From the IMG/VR virus record IMGVR_UViG_3300022072_000072, positions 1 through 32,526 of that record: a stretch of DNA of 32,526 bases. One strand, given 5' to 3'. This stretch comes from a virus. Positions 16,912 to 24,526 of the stretch are shown one piece after another (the first letter of the stretch is position 1; every line of letters begins with the position of its first letter). The notes below the pieces were generated by a model, which was not told the origin of the DNA, did not search any database, and saw nothing but the letters and a program-made list of their open reading frames with translations. The position numbers and the translations under genes were made by a program.

Positions 16912-17829
16912 ATGGCAACTGGAAATTATGGGACTGTTAGACCAGCAGATGTATCGTTAGATGACGTTGAAGTGTTTTTACATTACACCCCATCTAGAAA
17001 TGATATTGGTGATACAGTACTAACTAAATTAAATACTAAGGATGTTTTATCTCAAATAAACAACCCTAATAACCCTAACGCAATTGAGGTTTTTGGTGGT
17101 ATGTATACGTTAACACTACCTAGCACACTTTTTAGTGAAAAGGGTATTTACACTTTATCAATTAAACCAGTTGAAATTAGGACTAAAATATTAGACTGTG
17201 GTGTGTTATCAGCAAAGTCAGATATTAAAGGTTTAATTTTTGATACAGCCTCAAATAACTTAAATAGTACGTATACATCTAGATTCCAAAATGGTGGTTT
17301 AGTGGGTTATAGAATAGAATATTTAAGTAATAATAATTCAGATGGTGATGTTAAAGTTAGAAATTTCTCAAGACTAATCACTTCAAACAATAGAGTTGAT
17401 GTGGTAAATCAAAACTTAACTAATACTAATCAAAAAGCTGTTAGATATAATTTTAATGATAATTCAACATTAGTATTTGCAACAGTAACACCTAGTTCAT
17501 CATCAAATGTAAAACCAAACGTTTTACCATTTATTGGTGAACCTAATCAAGACGTTATAATCACAAACACATTCTTTAATCCAATTCAAGTAGAAATAGA
17601 AATGGTTGAGCATGACATAGAAACGATTGCTTATGGGTTATATGGCCCACAAAGTAAATCAGTTGAAGATGGTATTTATACTAACTATACATTTGATAAA
17701 GAAATTTATAAACAATATAACTTATTTGAAATTAAGGACCAATTTACAGGTGAACCTTTATTTGAAGTAAGAGAACCTAGAACAAATATTGATTTTAGTA
17801 AAGGATTTGATGAAATAAGTGAAGTATAA
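16912..17829 (+). CDS. Putative structural protein, 305 residues
   Basis: Unrecognised. It is preceded by an A/T-rich leader without Shine-Dalgarno and its TAA overlaps the next ATG (TAATG). The N-terminal half looks like a beta-sandwich (GGMYTLTLPSTLFSEKGIYT, then LSIKPVEIRTKI), the pattern of an Ig-like strand pair. The C-terminal half has Asn/Ser-rich loops and ends in an acidic tail (DFSKGFDEISEV). Coupling to the 980-residue gpI-like protein suggests the two are made together and may interact in the baseplate periphery. Confidence 0.7.
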   Translation: MATGNYGTVRPADVSLDDVEVFLHYTPSRNDIGDTVLTKLNTKDVLSQINNPNNPNAIEVFGGMYTLTLPSTLFSEKGIYTLSIKPVEIRTKILDCGVLSAKSDIKGLIFDTASNNLNSTYTSRFQNGGLVGYRIEYLSNNNSDGDVKVRNFSRLITSNNRVDVVNQNLTNTNQKAVRYNFNDNSTLVFATVTPSSSSNVKPNVLPFIGEPNQDVIITNTFFNPIQVEIEMVEHDIETIAYGLYGPQSKSVEDGIYTNYTFDKEIYKQYNLFEIKDQFTGEPLFEVREPRTNIDFSKGFDEISEV

Positions 17830-20771
17830 TGGCTAAAGTAAAAATAGTAGGTTATGCCAAAAAAGAGGTTTTTGGTAATGGTGTTGAATATAGAAATTTT
17901 TCACCAGATTTAGTAGGGAATCAATTCGCTAGTAATGAAGGTACACCTATTTTTACATCAGGTAATTTTAATATTACCACTAATTTAGATAGTAAAGTCG
18001 ATAAAGAATTTGTAACCAATAAATTTACTGATTTCATTTCTTTAGATTCACTTAATTTAGATGAAACACTAGAAAGTGTTTTAACTAAGTACTCTAAAAA
18101 TGCTAAACTTAATTTAGATTATACCGATGCGTTAACATACGCTTTTTTTGGTTCTTTTAGAGAATATATTAGAGTTTCATTAGAAAACATAATAATTAAG
18201 TGGCCAGCATCATTATATGTTAGAGAAATTAATGTTAACGACCCAGCACTAACGGGTAAAACAGTTGATAATTATGTTTATAGCTCATTAAATGATACTA
18301 GTACCTTCGAAATTTCAACGGATAGGATTGAAAACAACTTTGATATTAATTTTTTAAGTGGTGGTACAATAGAAAACACATTTAACGAAAGTAATGTATT
18401 ACGTAACTTAACGTTAAACTACGCAAGTTTTGTGATATCAAATATTAATGGTGATTTTCAAGTAACTAATTTAATTGGTGCAGCATCATTAACAAATTCA
18501 ACCCTTTACTTAACAGTTAAAGGTAATCCATTCCCAGACTATAGTTCAGATATAATTGATTATCATATTAAACCAAATAAAACTAAAATTGAGGGCTTTT
18601 TCTTTAATTTAAATGAATTTGAAAATAATTTATTAAATAGATTAACAATACCTGAATACACTAGTACTTTTACGGTATATAATGAGTCTGAAACGGGTAG
18701 TATTCTAGAAACGCAGAAGAAATTAACATGGCCAGTATCTGATGGGTATAACATAGATTTCAATTCATTAACATATATAAATTTTGTTAGTAAATTATTA
18801 GAAATAGCCGATGTTAATGACGATTCTAAATCTAATCTAATGGTTAGGTTTTTAGTGTCTAAATCTATTTCAGAATTTGATAGTATCCCAGATATTAATG
18901 GTACATATGTGGATGGTAATGGTCAAAAAATGACTAGCACTTTAAAAATATATGGAAGAGAATTTGATGAAATTAAAAAATACTCAGATGGTATTTCATT
19001 TGCGAATACTGTAACATATGATAAAAAGAATAACACCCCAGATATAGTATTAAAAAACTTAGCAAGGGTATTAGGGTGGGAGTTAACAACTTCTATATCC
19101 CAAATAGATGTGTTAGGTAATTTCTTATCATTAAATTCAAATTATTATGATGGTCACTCTAGGGGTTTAACAGACGCTGAAGCTGAAATTGAGTTATGGA
19201 GAAGAATAGTGTTAAATACACCTTGGATTTGGAAGTCTAAAGGAACTAGAAAAGCTATAGAATTTTTATTTAAATTTATTGGGGCACCAAGTGGTTTGGT
19301 TAGCTTTAATGAATATTTATATGTCGCTAAAACACCAGTAGATGTTGAGTTAACAACTCAAATGATGGAATATTTTAATGACACAACCGACCTTTCAAGT
19401 CTAAATTTAGACACTAACGGGTTTCCAAAGGTTTTACCAAATACCCCAGAAATGTATTTCCAAAAAGCTGGGTTATGGTATAGACAAACAGGTGGTGATA
19501 ACCCAGATATTGACTTACTTGAGGGTAATAACCCACACATAGGCCCATACGATGGTGGACAAGCTTATATGGAGCAATTCACCAATTGTTTAATACCTAA
19601 TTATAGTGGTAGTACTGGTGAGGTGTCTGACCTTGAAGAAAATGTTAATTTATTTACTAATTACGGTAATGGTACGTTTGATGAGTGTTGTGATTCAAGT
19701 GTTCTAGTTGTGTTAAATACTAACTACGATTTTCAAAGTATCGCAACAACAAATGTAAATAAAATATATGATAATTACTCAGTTACTGAAACTGGTTGTA
19801 CAATAAATAATTCATGGTCAATTGTCGCAGCATTAACTGGTGAAACTTTTTATAATGAAGTGTTTTTCAATAGCACAGGTGATGTCCCACCATCAGAATC
19901 AGATTATGTAAATGCATTAAATCAGTTAAGTGGTACTACTAATTTAACAGGGTCTACATTCAATTATAGTAGCGTTGATAAAACATTCACAATAATAAGT
20001 GATAATGATAATTGTGATAGTGAGTTATTAGATACGTATATTAAAGTTGAAATTTGTGTAGATTCAACATATAACTGTATAGATGAATGTATTTCAGGTT
20101 TAACATCATTCATGGTAAGTACTTTAACAGATGATGCTTGTTCCCCAACAAATGCTTTACCACTAAATGTGACATATTACCATAATGGTGCTGGTACACA
20201 TCCAACGGTAGGTGATACAGTTTACTCAAATATTTGTGGGTTAAACACTGTTTATCACCCTAGTGGGGATACTGTGTTTACTGATAATGGAATTGATTTT
20301 GCAATGCCTGAAGCTTGGTTACAAACCGACGCAAATGGTGTTATGGAAGAAATTATTTGTCCAGTAGTTGCGTGTACAGTTCAACTTGGTAGAGATTCAC
20401 TTAATATAAATGGTGTTAGTTATGATAGATTCTTTTTGACTGGGTTAAATGAATTAAATTATGTGTCAATGAATTATCAAATAACGAATATGCAGTTATC
20501 GCCAAATAGTACGGCCAATCCATTTATAACAGATAGTTTAGGTCAGCAGATTAAACCAACAAACTTATCCCCATTAGTTAATTTAGTTAATATAATTAAT
20601 GATACTACAAATGTATATGATTACACAGCGACCATTAACCCAAGGGGTAGTTATGACCCACTAATAGAGGGGTATAGTGTTGTGATTTCTGTAGTGTCTA
20701 TGGATAAGGATTGTTTAATTAATACGAACTCAATAACTTTTCATTATGGTACAAACCGACTAATAGTTTAA
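17829..20771 (+). CDS. Large tail/baseplate protein with tail-protein-I-like region
   Basis: A 980-residue putative baseplate protein. Residues 456-500 read LWRRIVLNTPWIWKSKG and then TRKAIEFLFKFIGAP, the pattern by which P2 gpI / tail-protein-I proteins are recognised (arginine pair, P-x-x-W/Y-K-x-K-G-T-x-x-A-I-E-x-L). gpI is the partner of gpJ/gp6 in wedges and corresponds to part of T4 gp7, so this may be the gp7-equivalent wedge protein. A following segment, NNPHIGPYDGGQAYMEQF (567-584), looks like a conserved core. The C-terminal third (from about 619, ECC) is cysteine-rich and beta-rich, with an NVTYYHNGAGTHPTVGDTVY motif (780-799), like an added decoration domain. It starts in TAATG overlap with the 305-residue gene. 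The gpI likeness is by eye and should be read as moderate. Confidence 0.72.
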   Translation: MAKVKIVGYAKKEVFGNGVEYRNFSPDLVGNQFASNEGTPIFTSGNFNITTNLDSKVDKEFVTNKFTDFISLDSLNLDETLESVLTKYSKNAKLNLDYTDALTYAFFGSFREYIRVSLENIIIKWPASLYVREINVNDPALTGKTVDNYVYSSLNDTSTFEISTDRIENNFDINFLSGGTIENTFNESNVLRNLTLNYASFVISNINGDFQVTNLIGAASLTNSTLYLTVKGNPFPDYSSDIIDYHIKPNKTKIEGFFFNLNEFENNLLNRLTIPEYTSTFTVYNESETGSILETQKKLTWPVSDGYNIDFNSLTYINFVSKLLEIADVNDDSKSNLMVRFLVSKSISEFDSIPDINGTYVDGNGQKMTSTLKIYGREFDEIKKYSDGISFANTVTYDKKNNTPDIVLKNLARVLGWELTTSISQIDVLGNFLSLNSNYYDGHSRGLTDAEAEIELWRRIVLNTPWIWKSKGTRKAIEFLFKFIGAPSGLVSFNEYLYVAKTPVDVELTTQMMEYFNDTTDLSSLNLDTNGFPKVLPNTPEMYFQKAGLWYRQTGGDNPDIDLLEGNNPHIGPYDGGQAYMEQFTNCLIPNYSGSTGEVSDLEENVNLFTNYGNGTFDECCDSSVLVVLNTNYDFQSIATTNVNKIYDNYSVTETGCTINNSWSIVAALTGETFYNEVFFNSTGDVPPSESDYVNALNQLSGTTNLTGSTFNYSSVDKTFTIISDNDNCDSELLDTYIKVEICVDSTYNCIDECISGLTSFMVSTLTDDACSPTNALPLNVTYYHNGAGTHPTVGDTVYSNICGLNTVYHPSGDTVFTDNGIDFAMPEAWLQTDANGVMEEIICPVVACTVQLGRDSLNINGVSYDRFFLTGLNELNYVSMNYQITNMQLSPNSTANPFITDSLGQQIKPTNLSPLVNLVNIINDTTNVYDYTATINPRGSYDPLIEGYSVVISVVSMDKDCLINTNSITFHYGTNRLIV

Positions 20772-20779
20772 TATAATAA

Positions 20780-21880
20780 ATGATATCAGGAACAACAAAT
20801 ACATGTCAAATTATAGATAATACACAATTTTATCTATCTGGGTTAACACAAACTAATACCGCATCAATTAATATACTTGGTAATGAAGGTTTAGATGTTT
20901 CAGAATGTTTTGGAATCTCAACTAATATTATCACTGTTGTAGGTGATAATGTAACATTAACTGGTGATTGTAATACTAGTTTAGAGATTCTAATAACTGA
21001 AGGTGTTGACACAACAGTGGAATGTCTTTATATTGACTATGATGAACAAACTTCAGGTTTAATTTTACTTACACTTAGCGGTGGTACAACAACGTTAAAT
21101 GTACATCCAGAGTGTTGTTTAGCGTTAGGTTTTGAACCTGAAATTGGTGTCGATAATTATTATGTATGTAGGGCTAGGGAAGAATGTGACCCTAATGATT
21201 GTGATAATTATACACAAACTGGGGTATTCGAAGGTGAATATATGGTTTTTGATTCTAATTGTGGTGCTTCTACAACGATAGTGCCTAGTGAAGAATGTTG
21301 TTTCCGAGCTGGGTTAATTTTATCAAACAGTGGTATGCATTGTATTATAGACCCACCCGAAGTTGACCCATGTGATGGCTTAACTATTTTCTCTGAACCA
21401 GATTTTGGTGATATAATATTTATAGATGCGAGTACTGGTTCACAAACACCATTGGTACCAACAGCTGAATGTTGTAGTAGCAACGGATTTAGCTATGTAA
21501 TTGATGGGAATAAGTATAGGTGTTATAAAACACAAATTCAAGAAGTTACAGTGTCTATAACTAATGATGAATGTTGTTTAGAAAGTGTTGTAGTCGTAGA
21601 CCCAGACCCTACTGGACCTATTTATGAATACATTTGGGTAAAAGGTTGTGTTGGAACAACATATGCACTTTTTGATGGTGTTGTAAGAGTATTGATATCA
21701 GACAATTGGACAGCTAATGGATTTGGTTTTACAGGAAACGTAAGAAGTGAGTACGGTTCTACATTCTATATATTAACCATTGCTACAGAACAACAATGGG
21801 TTGATGGAGCTGGAGACATGTCTTCGGTCTGGGGTTCACTTAAAGAATTTGGCGCACCAACACAAATAGGGTGTGGGTAA
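20780..21880 (+). CDS. Cysteine-rich late protein with three CC-x3-G repeats
   Basis: A 366-residue unrecognised protein with many cysteines. Three units carry the same motif: two adjacent cysteines, three residues, glycine, then 9-12 residues and a third cysteine (C112-C113...G117...C130; C173-C174...G178...C188; C231-C232...G236...C248). Each is preceded by a beta-hairpin-like stretch and a V-(P/H)-x-(A/E)-E-C-C lead-in. A fourth ECC occurs at 264-266 without the rest. A tryptophan-rich, cysteine-poor C-terminal domain (about 280-366) follows. No signal peptide or membrane segment is seen. Such repeats suggest small disulphide- or metal-stabilised modules on an exposed virion protein. It lies 8 bases after the gpI-like gene in the pre-fibre region, fitting a fibre-attachment or decoration protein. 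Confidence 0.72.
   Translation: MISGTTNTCQIIDNTQFYLSGLTQTNTASINILGNEGLDVSECFGISTNIITVVGDNVTLTGDCNTSLEILITEGVDTTVECLYIDYDEQTSGLILLTLSGGTTTLNVHPECCLALGFEPEIGVDNYYVCRAREECDPNDCDNYTQTGVFEGEYMVFDSNCGASTTIVPSEECCFRAGLILSNSGMHCIIDPPEVDPCDGLTIFSEPDFGDIIFIDASTGSQTPLVPTAECCSSNGFSYVIDGNKYRCYKTQIQEVTVSITNDECCLESVVVVDPDPTGPIYEYIWVKGCVGTTYALFDGVVRVLISDNWTANGFGFTGNVRSEYGSTFYILTIATEQQWVDGAGDMSSVWGSLKEFGAPTQIGCG
21050..21529 (+). repeat. Three CC-x3-G-x(9-12)-C protein repeats
   Basis: Residues 91-250 of the cysteine-rich 366-residue protein consist of three successive units of about 50-60 residues, each a predicted strand pair followed by the CC...G...C motif. The units are diverged in DNA sequence. A fourth copy occurs in the gene at 22761. 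Confidence 0.6.
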
Positions 21881-21897
21881 AATAAAATAAATGAAAT

Positions 21898-22734
21898 ATG
21901 TGTGTAATTAATATAAATATAAATGCTTCAACCCAAGCTGGTACAACAATATCATCCGCTAGTGGACGATATAGGAGAAATGGTGAAACAACTTGGGTTA
22001 ATTTCTCTATAACTAATATAAATGCAGCTAAAACACCCAATATTACAATACTTGGGCAATACGTGTTGGAAGTTAATGTAACTAATAACATAGGTAACAC
22101 AAGTGGTTGGGCGAGTAGCACGTTTTCAGTTACAAATGATTGTGGTGTAGACCCAATAGACCCAGACCCAATAGACCCAATAGAACCAATAGAACCAACA
22201 TCTGAAGAACCTTGTATTAGGTGGAAAATAGACCCATTCGAGTTACCACAAGGTGAAAGAATTGAAGTTGTTTACACTGCTTGTGATGGTTCAAGAGAGA
22301 CGATTAGTGTTGGTGATAGTAGTACAGCATATTTTTGTGCGCAAGAAGTTGTAAGTGTGGATATGATAACTCAAACATGGACAGGTTCATGGACTAGTTG
22401 GACGTTCAGTAATCAATATGGTGTTGTTGAATCACTTCAAGAGAGGTGTGGTTTACTTGAAGTTGAACCAGATTCACCATTGGGTGAAGATGAGTTTGTT
22501 GAAATAGGTGAAAATGCTTGTAATTATGATGGTACATATCATTATTATGCATTATCACCATGTGATATACAATATAGTTTATTATTTGTTAAAAGTAGAT
22601 ATAAATTAACAGTTGGGCGAATTTATCAACCAGCTGGTAGTGGGTATGTTGGTAAACAAGGTGCTATAGCCTACGTAGATTGTAACCAACAAGGTATTAT
22701 TCTAATAACATCAAATACTGAAGTGAGTTGTTAA
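21898..22734 (+). CDS. Late structural protein with DP/EP linker, 278 residues
   Basis: Unrecognised protein built from at least two parts. Residues 1-80 look like one Ig/fibronectin-type beta sandwich (VEVNVTNNIGNTSGWAS-like strands: YVLEVNVTNNIGNTSGWASS). Residues 85-100 form an Asp/Glu-Pro linker (DPIDPDPIDPIEPIEP). The rest is a cysteine-containing domain ending in ITSNTEVSC. A rigid Pro/acidic linker between globular modules is typical of extended virion appendages. The start at 21898 (MCVIN) is the only one giving a full-length frame; an ATG 7 bases upstream in another frame stops after six codons. It sits in the cysteine-rich trio before the fibre gene. Confidence 0.7.
   Translation: MCVINININASTQAGTTISSASGRYRRNGETTWVNFSITNINAAKTPNITILGQYVLEVNVTNNIGNTSGWASSTFSVTNDCGVDPIDPDPIDPIEPIEPTSEEPCIRWKIDPFELPQGERIEVVYTACDGSRETISVGDSSTAYFCAQEVVSVDMITQTWTGSWTSWTFSNQYGVVESLQERCGLLEVEPDSPLGEDEFVEIGENACNYDGTYHYYALSPCDIQYSLLFVKSRYKLTVGRIYQPAGSGYVGKQGAIAYVDCNQQGIILITSNTEVSC
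22150..22197 (+). repeat. GACCCAATA-type microrepeat encoding D/E-P-I linker
   Basis: Tandem 9-base units (GACCCAATA, drifting to GAACCAATA) with 6-base GACCCA interruptions encode a D/E-P-I linker of 16 residues between two domains of the 278-residue protein. The near-perfect unit suggests slippage expansion. Confidence 0.75.
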
Positions 22735-22760
22735 TAATTAATAATTAATATTTAATATAA

Positions 22761-24467
22761 ATGGTAGTAACGAATTGTACTGATATAAATGGTAATGGAT
22801 TAAACGAAATAAAGTTTAATGTCGATGGAACCGTTGTTGGAGTTTTAGACAATAATAACGGTGGTTTGGATAGTAATCTTAGTTATGATTGTTGTTTAGC
22901 CCAAGGCTATACATTTGACCCTAAGGATACTAAATGTTATTGGTCTACCACTTGTTTAAGTGGTGGGACATATAATATAGTTTTAGACCCAGAAGGCAAC
23001 ACAGGTGCATTTTTTCAAATAGATGAGGGTCAAGAGGATATATGTCATTTAGAAGTAAATTTAAAGTTTTTACTTAGGTTTGATTGTGAAATTTTAGTTA
23101 ACACTGACTTTAGATTAAGGGAAACATTAGAAACCCTTAAATTAGAATTTAGTTTAGAAAAAGTTATTTATGATGATAACTTACCTATACCTAATAATTT
23201 AGAAAACGTAATAACCACTGACTTATTCAATGTTACTGATATCACCAACTTTTTTGATGGAAACACAAATACTGGAATTTTATTAAATGGTGATTGTGGT
23301 TTTATAGAAAATAATTTATTAACTGATTTACAACCAAATAGTGATATAATAACTGATTTATCATTAAATTCAGATTGGGTTACTTTTAAATTAGTTATAG
23401 ATGACCCAACAATATTACAATCAATTTATAATGAAAGACTTAAATTATCTATAATAGGGAATAAGTTAATTAATTTTGCGATTTTAATTGATGATGTTCA
23501 ATTAAATAGAGTTTGTGATGTTGAGAAACCACCAACATTTTTAGATAAGGAATGTCCTAAATTTGAGCTTAGTAGGTTTATAGATAATAAAAAATCTTGG
23601 GTTAGTAATGAGGAATATAATTTAAGGGATTTTGACTTAGAAAGGAGAGTTACTGGGTATCCAATTAATGATGAGAGATTATCAATAAATACCAAAGAAG
23701 TTGACTTAGCAATAAACCCAGCACAAGCAATTGAAGATGATGTATTAGCATTTGCAATAAATAACCCATGTATATTAGCACCAAAGTCTGGTTGTACTGA
23801 TACATCACATTCTTGTGTTGATATATCTAAATTAATAACTACTGAAGATGCAGAAGGTATTGATTTTATAAATCAATTCATTGATGTTAAAAATAGAAAA
23901 ACATTAAGTGCTTATCCAACAATCGATTTATTATACCATAGGTATTTAAATAGCCTTGAGCATTGTGGGGTTGATAGTAATGCATTAGATTTAGAGTCAA
24001 TAAACATATTTGTAGATTTGATAGGTAGTTATTGGTCTGATTTAATAGAGCAAGTAGTCCCAGCGACAACGATATGGGGCTCTTCTTTAACAAATAGTGG
24101 TAATGTATTCGCTGGTGGTGGTGGAAGTGGTGTTAATAAGTTTGTATATAGAAAATATTCAGCACTATTATGTGACTCAATATATTACCCAGTTCAAAGC
24201 CCAGTTAAGGCTGAATCTGGCTCTGGAAAAACATCAACAGTTGATGTAGGTGTGTATACTGAAGATATAACTGAAGGTGATTCTAGCACTATCGGAGTTA
24301 AATTAACTCAAACCTGTAACTCACTAACAATCAAACAATTAAATTACGGTTCTGAATTTATAGGTACAATTTCAGTAATAGGTGTTGGTGAAGGGCCAAC
24401 AACTGGTAGTACAATATCAATTACCGAAACAATTGATGAAGTTTGTGATACGTTTGAAGACTGCTAA
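22761..24467 (+). CDS. Late structural protein preceding the fibre, 568 residues
   Basis: Unrecognised. The N-terminus carries one copy of the cysteine motif found three times in the gene at 20780 (C44-C45...G49...C59, then YW). The middle is beta-rich with DLRD/LERR-type helices (about 280-310). Residues from about 420 include YWSDLIEQVVPATTIWGSS, Gly-rich FAGGGGSGVNKFVYRKY and a C-terminal beta domain ending in cysteines (CDTFEDC). No membrane segment or signal is seen. It is the last complete gene before the giant fibre, separated from it by about 60 bases, so a fibre-connector or baseplate-to-fibre adaptor role is a reasonable guess. AESGSGKT in its C-terminal part resembles a P-loop but has no ATPase context. 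Confidence 0.72.
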   Translation: MVVTNCTDINGNGLNEIKFNVDGTVVGVLDNNNGGLDSNLSYDCCLAQGYTFDPKDTKCYWSTTCLSGGTYNIVLDPEGNTGAFFQIDEGQEDICHLEVNLKFLLRFDCEILVNTDFRLRETLETLKLEFSLEKVIYDDNLPIPNNLENVITTDLFNVTDITNFFDGNTNTGILLNGDCGFIENNLLTDLQPNSDIITDLSLNSDWVTFKLVIDDPTILQSIYNERLKLSIIGNKLINFAILIDDVQLNRVCDVEKPPTFLDKECPKFELSRFIDNKKSWVSNEEYNLRDFDLERRVTGYPINDERLSINTKEVDLAINPAQAIEDDVLAFAINNPCILAPKSGCTDTSHSCVDISKLITTEDAEGIDFINQFIDVKNRKTLSAYPTIDLLYHRYLNSLEHCGVDSNALDLESINIFVDLIGSYWSDLIEQVVPATTIWGSSLTNSGNVFAGGGGSGVNKFVYRKYSALLCDSIYYPVQSPVKAESGSGKTSTVDVGVYTEDITEGDSSTIGVKLTQTCNSLTIKQLNYGSEFIGTISVIGVGEGPTTGSTISITETIDEVCDTFEDC

Positions 24468-24490
24468 AACAAATATATTTATTTGGTTTT
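24466..24490 (+). terminator. Weak AT-only hairpin after the 568-residue gene
   Basis: AAAACAAAT (24466-24474) pairs with ATTTGGTTTT (24481-24490) with one bulged G and a 6-base loop, followed by an interrupted T-rich stretch to 24500. Its position directly at the stop codon suits a leaky terminator, but the stem has almost no GC and may be incidental. Confidence 0.3.
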
Positions 24491-24502
24491 AATTAATTTT
24501 TA

Positions 24503-24512
24503 TATATTTATA
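24503..24512 (+). promoter_or_regulatory. Candidate late promoter element before the fibre gene
   Basis: TATATTTATA, identical over ten bases to the element before the gp6-like gene, ends 14 bases before the fibre ATG. Placement suits a -10-type late element with a short leader. The chance rate is high in such AT-rich DNA. Confidence 0.35.
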
Positions 24513-24513
24513 T

Positions 24514-24520
24514 AGAAAGG
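24514..24520 (+). promoter_or_regulatory. Shine-Dalgarno sequence of the fibre gene
   Basis: AGAAAGG ends 6 bases before the ATG at 24527. It is the only well-spaced purine Shine-Dalgarno-like site in the window and supports this start for the fibre frame. Confidence 0.55.
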
Positions 24521-24526
24521 TATAAA

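Noticed and set aside
21891-21911. Six-codon leader frame (MKYVCN) overlapping the start at 21898
   Set aside because: It is too short and lacks a ribosome-binding signal. In A/T-rich leaders such mini-frames are expected by chance.
24210-24233. P-loop-like AESGSGKT in the 568-residue late protein
   Set aside because: It matches the loose A/G-x4-G-K-T pattern, but it lies in a Ser/Gly-rich C-terminal beta region with no Walker B or ATPase core, in a structural gene cluster.
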